Shown: piece by piece, positions 1 through 8,256 of the stretch | Layout of the letters: each line of letters starts with the position of its first letter | How positions within the stretch are numbered: position 1 is the stretch's first letter | Assembly: GCA_902363875.1 (NCBI GenBank) | Contig: CABJBO010000003.1 | Coordinates: 82,857-146,856 of the forward strand | Source: Coriobacteriaceae bacterium | GTDB taxonomy: Bacteria; Actinomycetota; Coriobacteriia; Coriobacteriales; Coriobacteriaceae | Length of the DNA: 64,000 nucleotides | Direction of reading: 5' to 3' | The notes under the pieces: generated by a model | Seen by the model: the letters and a program-made list of their open reading frames with translations, nothing else | Told to the model about the DNA's origin: nothing | The model's database searches: none | Made by a program: the position numbers and the translations under genes

Positions 1-275
1 ACGCCTATGTTAAGAGCCCGACCGCTCAGGTCCACCACGGCTTTTCGGCCGGCAGCTACCGCGATCTCACCCGCGTGGCGCACCTCAACCCGCAAATGTG
101 GTCCGAGCTCATGATCGACGACGCCGACGCGCTCGCCTTTGAGATCGACCATCTGATCGAATCGCTTGGCGCCTACAGCCGTGCGCTCAAGGACCGCGAC
201 CAGCGCTATCTGGAGAATCTCCTTGCCGAGGGCGACCGCATTAAGCGCGCACTCGACGACGAGGCCTCCCACTAG
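1..275 (+). CDS. tyrA: Prephenate dehydrogenase, C-terminal fragment (5' end outside window)
   Basis: An open frame enters from the left edge (first full codon at base 3) and ends at the stop at 273-275, so about 90 C-terminal residues are visible. The segment AGSYRDLTRVAHLNPQMWSE matches the C-terminal helical region of TyrA-type prephenate dehydrogenases, which oxidatively decarboxylate prephenate to 4-hydroxyphenylpyruvate for tyrosine synthesis. The catalytic and NAD-binding parts lie upstream of the window. Its position 36 bases before aroB, at the head of a run of shikimate genes, supports the call. Whether an ACT domain or other fusion exists cannot be seen here. Confidence 0.75.
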   Translation, partial: AYVKSPTAQVHHGFSAGSYRDLTRVAHLNPQMWSELMIDDADALAFEIDHLIESLGAYSRALKDRDQRYLENLLAEGDRIKRALDDEASH

Positions 276-311
276 ACAACCCATCACGCCAGGTCGAAAG
301 GACCGAAGCTT

Positions 312-1418
312 ATGGCGATTACCATCGATATCGACACTGCACGCCCCTACCAGGTGCATGTTGGCACGTTTTTGCTGGAGCAGGCGGGACCGCTCGTGCG
401 TGCCACTGCCGGCGGCACCAAGGCCGTCATCGTGACGGACACCAACGTGGGCCCGCTCTACCAGATGCCCGTTAAGCAGAGCCTGGAGGCGTCAGGCTAC
501 GAGGTGAGCATCTGCACCTTCGAGGCCGGCGAGGCCCATAAGCGCGCCGAAACCTATGTTGCCATTTTGGAGTTTGTGGCCGAGCACGAGCTTTCGCGCT
601 CCGACGTGATCGTGGCACTCGGCGGCGGCGTCGTGGGCGACGTGGCGGGCTTTGTGGCCGCCACCTACATGCGCGGCTGCAAGTTTGTGCAGATCCCAAC
701 GAGCCTGCTCGCCATGGTGGATTCGTCGGTGGGAGGCAAGACCGCCATCGATCTGGCTGCCGGCAAGAACTTGGCCGGCGCCTTTTGGCAGCCGAGCGTG
801 GTTATCGCCGACGTGGGGTGTCTGGCCACACTCACGCCCGAGCAGTTCGCCGACGGCTGCGGCGAGGTCGTCAAGCACGCCGTGATCGCCGACCCGGAGC
901 TTTTCGCCGAGCTGGAGAAGACCCCGCTCACGCTGGAGCTGCTCAACCGCGATGTGGCCCGCGTAGCACTCATCATCGCCCGCAACATCGACATCAAGCG
1001 CGCCGTGGTCGTCGCCGACGAGCGCGAAACCTACCAGCGCAAGCTCCTCAATTTTGGACACAGCGCCGGGCACGCCGTCGAGGCCTGCGAGCACTTTGAG
1101 CTCGGACACGGCAACTGCGTTTCAATCGGCATGGGCATCATCACGCGCGCCGCGGCCCTGCACGGCATTTGCGATGCTGCACTGCCCGATCGTATTGAGG
1201 AACTCTGCGCCCGCCATGGCCTCAAGACCCGCTGCGACCTAGATGCCGATACCGTCTTTGCCGAGGCGCTCCACGACAAGAAGCGCGCGGGTGACACCAT
1301 CGATCTAGTGATTCCGCACGGCATTGGCCGCTGCAGCATCGACCGCACACCGCTTTCCACTTTCCACGAACTCATTGCCGAGGGCCTCGGCCAGAAGGGA
1401 GACGCATCCGCATGCTAG
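312..1418 (+). CDS. aroB: 3-dehydroquinate synthase
   Basis: This 368-residue cytoplasmic enzyme converts DAHP to 3-dehydroquinate, the second step of the shikimate pathway. The family landmarks are present: the NAD-binding glycine-rich segment GGGVVGDVAGFVA near residue 100, the segment PTSLLAMVDSSVGGKTAID, and the metal-binding region with E in GEVVKHAV, H in LNFGHSAGHAVE and H in LGHGNCVSIGM. Length is normal for the family. The ATG at 312 follows a purine-rich AAAGGA. The gene overlaps aroA by 7 bases, which indicates translational coupling in one operon. Confidence 0.96.
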   Translation: MAITIDIDTARPYQVHVGTFLLEQAGPLVRATAGGTKAVIVTDTNVGPLYQMPVKQSLEASGYEVSICTFEAGEAHKRAETYVAILEFVAEHELSRSDVIVALGGGVVGDVAGFVAATYMRGCKFVQIPTSLLAMVDSSVGGKTAIDLAAGKNLAGAFWQPSVVIADVGCLATLTPEQFADGCGEVVKHAVIADPELFAELEKTPLTLELLNRDVARVALIIARNIDIKRAVVVADERETYQRKLLNFGHSAGHAVEACEHFELGHGNCVSIGMGIITRAAALHGICDAALPDRIEELCARHGLKTRCDLDADTVFAEALHDKKRAGDTIDLVIPHGIGRCSIDRTPLSTFHELIAEGLGQKGDASAC

Positions 1419-2731
1419 CCCGCATCACCCCGTCCCCGCTCAAGGGCACCGTTCCCGCCATCGCGTCCAAGTCGATGGCGCATCGCCTGATCATCTGCGC
1501 TGCGCTTGCCAACGGCGAGACACACGTCACCTGCAACACCACCTGCGCCGACATCGAGGCTACGGTGCGCTGCCTTACGGCCCTGGGTGCTCGCATCGAG
1601 ACCGTCGAGGACGGCTTCCAGGTCCACCCCACCATGAAGAGTGTTGAGTTTGGCCTGCTCAAGGCCCTTGCCGGCAGCACGCTTGACTGCGGTGAAAGTG
1701 GATCCACGCTCCGCTTTATGTTGCCCGTCGCCTGCGCGCTGGGCGCAGAAGCAACTTTTGTGGGTCAGGGGCGCTTGGGCGCCCGCCCGCTCTCCCCGCT
1801 CTCGGACGAGATCATCGCCGCCGGCTGCGACCTACAGGGTCTGGGCGGTTTTCCGCTCAAGACGAGCGGCCGCATGCGCCCGGGCACCTTTGTGCTTCCG
1901 GGCAACGTGAGCTCGCAGTACATCTCGGGCCTGCTGCTGGCAGCCCCGCTGCTGGCCCAGCCCTCCTGCGTGCAGGTAACCGGCCTCATCGAGAGCCGCC
2001 CCTACATCAACCTGACGATACAGGCCATGAAGGCCTTTGGCGTCGAGGTCAACGTCGAGCGCATTCCGGCCAAGGACGGCCAGCCCGAGGTCACGAACTT
2101 CCGCGTGAGCAGTGGCTCGTACCGCACGCCCGGCAGCGTGGCCGTCGAGGGCGACTGGTCCAACGCCGCCTTTTGGCTGTGCGCCGGCGCCATCGGTACC
2201 GACCCAATCACCGTCGAGGGCGTGTCGCTAAGCTCCGCACAGGGCGACCGTAACGTGCTTGCCGCGCTTTCGCGCTTTGGCGCCCGCATCGTGCGCTCCA
2301 CCAACGCCGCCACCGTGCAGTCCGACAAGCTCGCCGGCTTTGAGATGAGTGCCCACGACATTCCGGACCTGGTGCCCGTCATCTCGGCCGTGGCCTCGCT
2401 GGCACAGGGCCGCACCTTTATCCGCGATTGTGCCCGTCTGCGCATCAAGGAATCCGACCGCTTGGTCACCACCACCCGCGAGCTCACCGCGCTGGGCGCG
2501 CAGGTGCGCATTGCCGGCGACGACCTCATCATCAAGGGCGTCGACGCCTTTACCGGCGGCGAGGTCGATTCGCACAACGACCATCGCATCGCCATGATGG
2601 CCGCTATCGCCGCGAGCCGCGCCACCGGCGAGGTCGTGATCCACGGTGCCGAGGCCGTCAACAAGTCCTATCCCGATTTCTTCGACCACTACCGCCTGCT
2701 GGGCGGCAAGGTCACACTCGAGGAGGAATAG
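1412..2731 (+). CDS. aroA: 3-phosphoshikimate 1-carboxyvinyltransferase (EPSP synthase)
   Basis: The 439-residue enzyme transfers enolpyruvate from PEP to shikimate-3-phosphate. Recognisable motifs are SKSMAHRLIICAALA near the N terminus (substrate-binding lysine, serine and arginine), LDCGESGSTLRFMLP (a motif of the PEP site), RIKESDRL and the late HNDHRIAMM segment. This is a full-length two-domain EPSP synthase. It starts inside the end of aroB (7-base overlap) and its stop is followed after one base by the ATG of aroC, with GAGGAGGAA at its 3' end serving as the ribosome binding site of aroC. No resistance-type substitution was analysed. Confidence 0.96.
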   Translation: MLARITPSPLKGTVPAIASKSMAHRLIICAALANGETHVTCNTTCADIEATVRCLTALGARIETVEDGFQVHPTMKSVEFGLLKALAGSTLDCGESGSTLRFMLPVACALGAEATFVGQGRLGARPLSPLSDEIIAAGCDLQGLGGFPLKTSGRMRPGTFVLPGNVSSQYISGLLLAAPLLAQPSCVQVTGLIESRPYINLTIQAMKAFGVEVNVERIPAKDGQPEVTNFRVSSGSYRTPGSVAVEGDWSNAAFWLCAGAIGTDPITVEGVSLSSAQGDRNVLAALSRFGARIVRSTNAATVQSDKLAGFEMSAHDIPDLVPVISAVASLAQGRTFIRDCARLRIKESDRLVTTTRELTALGAQVRIAGDDLIIKGVDAFTGGEVDSHNDHRIAMMAAIAASRATGEVVIHGAEAVNKSYPDFFDHYRLLGGKVTLEEE

Positions 2732-2732
2732 C

Positions 2733-3830
2733 ATGTCCTCGACCTTTGGCAACGTCTTGCACTTAAGCATCTTCGGCCAGTCGCACTCCCCCGCCATCGG
2801 CTGCTCCCTCGATGGCATCCCGGCGGGCATCGCTGTTGACCAGGAGCGGCTGCAGGCCTTCCTTGACCGTCGTGCCCCCGGTCGCGACGAGACCGCGACC
2901 AAACGCCGCGAGGCCGACGCCGCCCACATCATCGCCGGTGTTGTCGATGGACATACCACCGGCGCGCCCATCGCCGCGATTATCGAGAACACCAACACGC
3001 GCTCCAAGGATTACTCCGAGCTGCGCCGCAAGCCCCGTCCCGGACATGCGGACTTCCCTGCGCGCGTGAAGTATCACAACATGCACGATGTCGCCGGCGG
3101 CGGGCATTTCTCCGGCCGCCTAACGGCACCCCTGTGCATCGCCGGCGGCATTGCGCTGCAGGCACTCGAGGCCCGCGGCATTAAAGTGATGGCGCATGTG
3201 GCGCAGATCGGCGGCATCTCCGACCTGCCGATGGACGATATGGTCTATCGCGAGGCCGACCGCAAGGCGATCCTTACGAACGATCTGCCGTGCATTGACG
3301 CCGCCGCAGCCGGCCGCATGCGCGAGGAGATCCTAGCCGCGCGCGACGAACTCGACAGCATCGGCGGCATCGTGGAGTGCGGCATTTACGGGCTTCTCGC
3401 AGGCATCGGCGACCCCATGTTCAACGGCATCGAGAACCGCATCGCGCAAATCGCGTTTGGCATTCCCGCCGTAAAGGGCGTGGAGTTCGGCATGGGCTTT
3501 GCCGTGGCCGCCATGCGCGGCAGCGAGAACAACGATCCGTATCGAATCGATGCCGAGACCGGCGAGATCGAGGTCGAATCCAATAACGCCGGCGGCATCC
3601 TGGGCGGTATTTCGACCGGCGCTCCCGTCATGTGGCGCATGGCCGTAAAGCCGACGCCCTCAATTGGCCGCGAGCAGCAGACGGTGGACATGGACGCTAT
3701 GGAAAATGCCGAGCTCTCGGTCCACGGCCGCCACGATCCCTGCATCGTCCCCCGAGCTGTCCCCGTAGCCGAAGCAGCCGCCGCCCTCGCCATCTGGGAC
3801 GCCCTCCTCGAAGACGCCGCCCAGCGCTAA
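2733..3830 (+). CDS. aroC: Chorismate synthase
   Basis: The 365-residue enzyme performs the FMN-dependent 1,4-elimination that turns EPSP into chorismate. The start chosen is the ATG at 2733, just after GAGGAGGAA, because translation from there gives the canonical N terminus MSSTFGNVLHLSIFGQSHSP. A longer in-frame extension to 2646 would lie inside aroA and is unlikely. Signature segments RPGHADFPARVKYH, GGGHFSGRLTAPLCIAGG, GSENNDPYRI and NAGGILGGISTGAP are all present. Length agrees with bacterial AroC. It lies one base after aroA in the same operon. Confidence 0.96.
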   Translation: MSSTFGNVLHLSIFGQSHSPAIGCSLDGIPAGIAVDQERLQAFLDRRAPGRDETATKRREADAAHIIAGVVDGHTTGAPIAAIIENTNTRSKDYSELRRKPRPGHADFPARVKYHNMHDVAGGGHFSGRLTAPLCIAGGIALQALEARGIKVMAHVAQIGGISDLPMDDMVYREADRKAILTNDLPCIDAAAAGRMREEILAARDELDSIGGIVECGIYGLLAGIGDPMFNGIENRIAQIAFGIPAVKGVEFGMGFAVAAMRGSENNDPYRIDAETGEIEVESNNAGGILGGISTGAPVMWRMAVKPTPSIGREQQTVDMDAMENAELSVHGRHDPCIVPRAVPVAEAAAALAIWDALLEDAAQR

Positions 3831-3873
3831 CTACCAACCCCTCAACATCCCCCGACACGTGAAAGGGGTCTCC

Positions 3874-5019
3874 ATGGACCTTGCTGACATCCGCCAGGCC
3901 ATCGATGGCATCGACACCACGCTCCTCAACAGCTTTGTCGAGCGCATGGACATTGCCACCGAGGTCGCCAAGTCAAAAATCGAGATGGGCAAGGCCGTCT
4001 TCGACCCCGCCCGTGAGCGTTCCAAGCTCAACAACCTCGCCAGCCGCGCGCCCGAGCGCTACGAGGCGCAAACCATCACCCTGTTCCGCCTCCTCATGAG
4101 CATGAGCAAGGCCGAGCAGCAGCGCTACATCAACGAACTCAAGGGCATCACCGTCTCGCAACAGGCCCACGCTACGGCCGTGGCCTTTGACACGCCTTTC
4201 CCCCAGACGGCCACCGTCGCCTGCCAGGGCGTCGAAGGCGCCTACAGCCAGATCGCCGCGTGCAAGCTCTTCGACGTGCCCGACATCGCGTTTTTCGAGA
4301 CCTTCGAAGGCGTTATGCGCGCCGTGCGCGACGGCTTCTGCGAGTTTGGCGTGCTGCCCATCGAGAACTCCACCGCCGGCTCGGTCAACGCCGTCTACGA
4401 CCTGCTCGCCCAGTTCGACTTCCATATCGTGCGCTCGCTGCGCCTCAAGATCGACCACAACTTGCTCGTCAAGCCCGGCACCAAGCTCGCGGGCATACGC
4501 GAGGTCTACAGCCACGGTCAGGCCATCGCGCAGTGCGCTGGCTTTATCGAGGCGCACGGCCTGCACGCCACCAAGTACCCCAACACCGCCATGTCGGCCG
4601 AGATGGTCGCCAGCTCCGAGCGCACCGATGTTGCCGCCATCGCATCGCGCAGCTGCGCCGCACTCTACGGCCTGGAGGTACTGGAGCCCAACATCCAGGA
4701 CTCGGACAACAACTACACGCGCTTTGTCGTCATCAGCCGCGAGCCACGCGTCTACCCCGGCGCCAACCGCACCTCGCTCATGATTACCACGGCCAACGAG
4801 CCGGGCGCACTCTATCGCGTACTCGAGCGCTTCTACGCGCTCAATATCAACCTCATCAAACTCGAGAGCCGCCCCATCCCCGGGCACGACTTTGAGTTTA
4901 TGTTCTACTTTGACCTGGACTGCCCCTTTGGCAGCAAGGCCCTCGATGACCTGCTCGATTCCATCGACGACGTGTGCGAGAGCTTCACCTACTTTGGCAG
5001 TTACACGGAGGTGCTCTAG
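3874..5019 (+). CDS. pheA: Bifunctional chorismate mutase / prephenate dehydratase (P-protein)
   Basis: The 381-residue protein has three parts. Residues about 1-90 are an AroQ-type all-helical chorismate mutase beginning with LADIRQAIDGIDTTLLNSFV and ending near QQRYINELK. Residues about 110-285 are the prephenate dehydratase domain with VACQGVEGAYSQIAA, VLPIENSTAGSVNAVYDLL and the DNNYTRFVVISR segment. The last about 85 residues form an ACT domain (NEPGALYRVLERFYALNINL, then ESRP) that normally binds phenylalanine for feedback control. The ATG at 3874 sits behind GAAAGGGG, so it is preferred over the GTG at 3859. It abuts the aroE-aroK gene without a gap. Confidence 0.93.
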   Translation: MDLADIRQAIDGIDTTLLNSFVERMDIATEVAKSKIEMGKAVFDPARERSKLNNLASRAPERYEAQTITLFRLLMSMSKAEQQRYINELKGITVSQQAHATAVAFDTPFPQTATVACQGVEGAYSQIAACKLFDVPDIAFFETFEGVMRAVRDGFCEFGVLPIENSTAGSVNAVYDLLAQFDFHIVRSLRLKIDHNLLVKPGTKLAGIREVYSHGQAIAQCAGFIEAHGLHATKYPNTAMSAEMVASSERTDVAAIASRSCAALYGLEVLEPNIQDSDNNYTRFVVISREPRVYPGANRTSLMITTANEPGALYRVLERFYALNINLIKLESRPIPGHDFEFMFYFDLDCPFGSKALDDLLDSIDDVCESFTYFGSYTEVL

Positions 5020-6258
5020 ATGACCGATGTCGCCGCAACCCGCCCCTACGGCGTGCTGGGCCGCGTGCTGGGCCACAGCTACACCCCGACCATCTACAAG
5101 GAGCTCGCGGGGCTCGAGTACGTACGATTTGAGCGCGAGCCCGAGGATCTTGAGGCCTTTATGACAGGCAACGAATGGGAGGGCACCAACGTGACCATCC
5201 CCTACAAGCGCGCCGTCATGGAATACCTGGACGAGCTGAGTCCACTCGCCGAGCGTATGGGAAACGTCAACACCATCACGCGCCTGCCCGACGGCCGCCT
5301 GCGCGGCGATAATACCGACTACTTCGGTTTTCAGTGCCTGGTCGAGGAGCTGGGGGTTGATGTTGCCGGCAAGAAGGCTCTCGTGCTCGGAGCCACCGGC
5401 GGCGCGGGTACTACGGCCAGTATGGTGCTCGGCGATCTGGGCGCCACCGTCGTGCCCGTGGGCCGCACGAGCGAGGTCAACTACGACAATATCTCGCAGC
5501 AGTCCGACGCTGCCCTGCTCGTCAACTGCACGCCCGCCGGCATGTTCCCCCACTGCCCCGACGCCCCCTGCACGCTCGAAGGGCTCGATGCGCTCGAAGG
5601 CGTTATCGACATTGTCTACAACCCTGCCCGTACGGGCCTGATGCTCGAGGCCGAGCGCCGCGACATCCCCTGCATCGGCGGCCTGCTCATGCTCGTGGCC
5701 CAGGCGGCGCAAGCCGTTGAGCGCTATACCGGCCAGGTCACCCCGCGTGAGCGCATCCTGGACGTAACGGAGCGCTTGTCACGCCGCGAACAGAACATCG
5801 CACTGATCGGCATGCCGGGCTCGGGCAAGACCCGCGTTGGTGAGCAGATTGCCCTGCTCACGGGACGCGAGCATATCGACCTGGACCGCGCCCTCGAGGA
5901 ACGCCTGGGCATGCCCTGTGCCGACTATATCGTCGAGCGCGGCGAGCCGGCCTTCCGCGAGCAGGAGACGGCGGCACTGGCCGACATCTCCAAGCGCAGC
6001 GGCCTGGTGCTCTCCACCGGCGGCGGCGTGGTCACGCGCGACGAGAACTACCCGCTGCTGCACCAGAACAGCCAGATTGTGATGCTCAACCGCAAGCTCG
6101 ACGAACTCGCCCACAAGGGTCGCCCCATCACCGCCCGCGACGGCATCGACAAGCTGGCCGAGCAGCGCATGCCGCGCTACCGCGCCTGGGCCGACTACAT
6201 CATCGACTCACGCGACTGCGCCGCCAACACCGCGGCCGCCATCGTCGAAACCCTCTAA
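5020..6258 (+). CDS. aroE/aroK: Fused shikimate dehydrogenase - shikimate kinase
   Basis: A single 412-residue frame joins two pathway enzymes. Residues about 5-250 are shikimate dehydrogenase: YGVLGRVLGHSYTP (substrate-binding region), NVTIPYK with the catalytic lysine, GDNTDYFGF with the partner aspartate, and a Rossmann segment LGATGGAGTT. Residues about 255-412 are shikimate kinase: Walker A GMPGSGKT, HIDLD, the RGEPAFREQE substrate segment and STGGGVV. The substrate motif reads SYT where most AroE proteins have SLS. The ATG directly follows the pheA stop. Both domains keep their key residues, so the fusion looks functional. No separate aroE or aroK is seen in the operon. Confidence 0.93.
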   Translation: MTDVAATRPYGVLGRVLGHSYTPTIYKELAGLEYVRFEREPEDLEAFMTGNEWEGTNVTIPYKRAVMEYLDELSPLAERMGNVNTITRLPDGRLRGDNTDYFGFQCLVEELGVDVAGKKALVLGATGGAGTTASMVLGDLGATVVPVGRTSEVNYDNISQQSDAALLVNCTPAGMFPHCPDAPCTLEGLDALEGVIDIVYNPARTGLMLEAERRDIPCIGGLLMLVAQAAQAVERYTGQVTPRERILDVTERLSRREQNIALIGMPGSGKTRVGEQIALLTGREHIDLDRALEERLGMPCADYIVERGEPAFREQETAALADISKRSGLVLSTGGGVVTRDENYPLLHQNSQIVMLNRKLDELAHKGRPITARDGIDKLAEQRMPRYRAWADYIIDSRDCAANTAAAIVETL

Positions 6259-6357
6259 CCTACCAAAAAGGGACAGGTTTATTTTGGCAGGTTTTATCTG
6301 GGCAAACGTCGAAGACCATAAGACCGGCCACGCCAACCAACCGCAAAGGAAGCAACC

Positions 6358-6795
6358 ATGAAAGCACTCGTCATCAACGGCCCCAACCTCAACATGCTCG
6401 GCATTCGCGAGCCGGGCATCTATGGCAGCGACAACTACGACCGCTTAGTGCAGATCTGCCAGGAAGCGGGCGCCGCACAGGACTTCGACGAGGTCGAGGT
6501 CTTCCAGTCTAACCACGAAGGCAGCATCGTCGACAAGATCCAGGAGGCATACGGCAAGGTCGACGGCATCGTCATCAACCCGGCAGCTTACACGCATACG
6601 AGCGTGGCGATCCTCGACGCCCTCAAGGCCGTCGCCATCCCTGCCGTCGAGGTCCACATCAGCGCCGTCGAGACGCGCGAGGACTTCCGTCAGGTGAGCT
6701 ATGCACGCCTGGCATGCTTTGCCACCATCACCGGCGAAGGCCTCCAAGGCTACGCTCACGCGCTGGAGCTGCTGAAAGGGTATCTGCTACACTAA
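6358..6795 (+). CDS. aroQ: Type II 3-dehydroquinate dehydratase
   Basis: The 145-residue enzyme dehydrates 3-dehydroquinate to 3-dehydroshikimate through the type II (trans elimination, dodecameric) mechanism. It shows NGPNLNMLGIREPGIYG with the active-site tyrosine, FQSNHEGSIVDKI, the anion-binding NPAAYTHTSVAI and VEVHISAVETREDFR with the catalytic histidine. Length is typical. AAAGGAAGCAACC precedes the ATG. It sits 99 bases after the aroE-aroK gene and completes the shikimate steps from DAHP to chorismate within this window. Confidence 0.95.
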   Translation: MKALVINGPNLNMLGIREPGIYGSDNYDRLVQICQEAGAAQDFDEVEVFQSNHEGSIVDKIQEAYGKVDGIVINPAAYTHTSVAILDALKAVAIPAVEVHISAVETREDFRQVSYARLACFATITGEGLQGYAHALELLKGYLLH

Positions 6796-6873
6796 TCACT
6801 GGGGGAAATGAGTCAGAAAGGTTTGTCCCTAAACTAAAGTAACTGTCCAATTGACATACAAAGGAGCATATCC

Positions 6874-7998
6874 ATGTCCCAGTACGATTACCTTGTCGTC
6901 GGTGCCGGCCTTTCGGGCGCCGTCTTTGCCAATGCCGCCAAGCGCGCCGGCAAGTCGGTCCTGGTCATCGATCGCCGCGATCACATTGCCGGCAACATCT
7001 ACACCGAGGACGTCGAGGGCATCCAGGTGCACCGCTACGGCGCGCATATCTTCCACACTTCCATGAAGGATGTCTGGGACTACGTCAACCGCTTCGCCGA
7101 GTTCAACAACTACGTCAACTCGCCGGTAGCCAACTTCCACGGCAACATGTACAACATGCCCTTCAACATGAACACCTTCGCCAAGATGTGGCCGGGCGTC
7201 GTCACGCCGGCGGACGCCAAGGCCAAGATCGCCGAGCAGGTGGCCGCCGAGAACATCGGCGAGCCGCAGAACCTCGAGGAGCAGGCACTGTCGCTCGTCG
7301 GCCGCGACATCTTCGAGACGCTCGTGAAGGGTTACACCGAGAAGCAGTGGGGCCGCGACTGCAAGGACCTGCCCGCGAACATCATCAAGCGCCTCCCCTG
7401 CCGCTTTACCTACGACAACAACTATTTCAACGACCGCTACCAGGGCATCCCCATGGGCGGCTACACCAAGATGGTCGCCAACATGCTCGAGGGCGTCGAG
7501 GTGCGCTGCGGCGTGGAATACAAGGAGCTGATCGCCGCCGAGCCCGATATCGCCGCCAAGACGATCTACTGCGGCCCCATCGACGCGTTCTACGACTTTA
7601 AGCTGGGCACGCTCGAGTACCGCAGCCTGCGCTTTGAGACCGAGACCCTCGACGAGCAGGACCACCAGGGCGTGGCCGTGGTCAACTACACCGAGCGCGA
7701 GATCCCCTACACGCGCATCATCGAGCACAAGCACTTTGAGTTCGGCACGCAGGACAAGACCGTCATCACGCGCGAGTACCCGGCCGACTGGAAGCCCGGC
7801 GACGAGCCCTACTACCCCATCAACGACGCCAAGAACGAGGCCCTGTACAAGCAGTACGAGGAGCTGGCGGCGCAGGAGGGCGACGTGATCTTTGCCGGTC
7901 GCCTGGGCGGCTACAAGTACTACGACATGGACAAGGCCATCGCCGCCGCCTTCGAGCTCGTCCGCAACGAGCTGGGCGTGGAGCCGACTGAGGCGTAG
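6874..7998 (+). CDS. glf: UDP-galactopyranose mutase
   Basis: The 374-residue flavoprotein interconverts UDP-galactopyranose and UDP-galactofuranose, the donor for galactofuranose in surface glycans. It has the N-terminal FAD-binding segment VVGAGLSGAVFA, HRYGAHIFHTS, GYTEKQWGRD and the C-terminal FAD motif GRLGGYKYYDMDKAI, all typical of bacterial Glf. The ATG follows AAAGGAGCATATCC, a strong ribosome binding site. It is in its own transcription unit after the aromatic operon, before the ricin-repeat and polysaccharide region. Two GlfT1-like transferases, about 9-11 kb and about 39-40 kb away, are likely users of its product (inference). Confidence 0.95.
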   Translation: MSQYDYLVVGAGLSGAVFANAAKRAGKSVLVIDRRDHIAGNIYTEDVEGIQVHRYGAHIFHTSMKDVWDYVNRFAEFNNYVNSPVANFHGNMYNMPFNMNTFAKMWPGVVTPADAKAKIAEQVAAENIGEPQNLEEQALSLVGRDIFETLVKGYTEKQWGRDCKDLPANIIKRLPCRFTYDNNYFNDRYQGIPMGGYTKMVANMLEGVEVRCGVEYKELIAAEPDIAAKTIYCGPIDAFYDFKLGTLEYRSLRFETETLDEQDHQGVAVVNYTEREIPYTRIIEHKHFEFGTQDKTVITREYPADWKPGDEPYYPINDAKNEALYKQYEELAAQEGDVIFAGRLGGYKYYDMDKAIAAAFELVRNELGVEPTEA

Positions 7999-8042
7999 AG
8001 AGCTCAACGACAAAGGCAGACAGCCATATACACAAGAGCAGA

Positions 8043-8077
8043 AAGCCTGGTGCAGCATCAATCGCTGTACCGGGCTT
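8043..8077 (+). terminator. Candidate terminator downstream of glf
   Basis: A 13-base-pair hairpin (AAGCCTGGTGCAG against CTGTACCGGGCTT, with two G-T pairs) begins 44 bases after the glf stop. It is followed only by ATTTGTGG, so the U-tract is weak. Confidence 0.5.
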
Positions 8078-8256
8078 ATTTGTGGAGCAATCAAGCGCAC
8101 CGCGATGCCAAAATTCGCGGCGATCAAGCAAACGGCCCAGCCCATGAGTTACTCATGAACAGAAAAGGCCGCCCGACGCAAGTCGAACGACCTCAGTAAA
8201 TAGCCAAATAAAACAACAAGACCCTAAACACGGACGTAAAAAATCAGTCTAAAGCC

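Noticed and set aside
3973..5712. A 579-codon open frame on the minus strand over pheA and aroE-aroK
   Set aside because: It is the mirror of GC-rich coding DNA. The translation has no recognisable motifs, and the plus-strand genes are certain.
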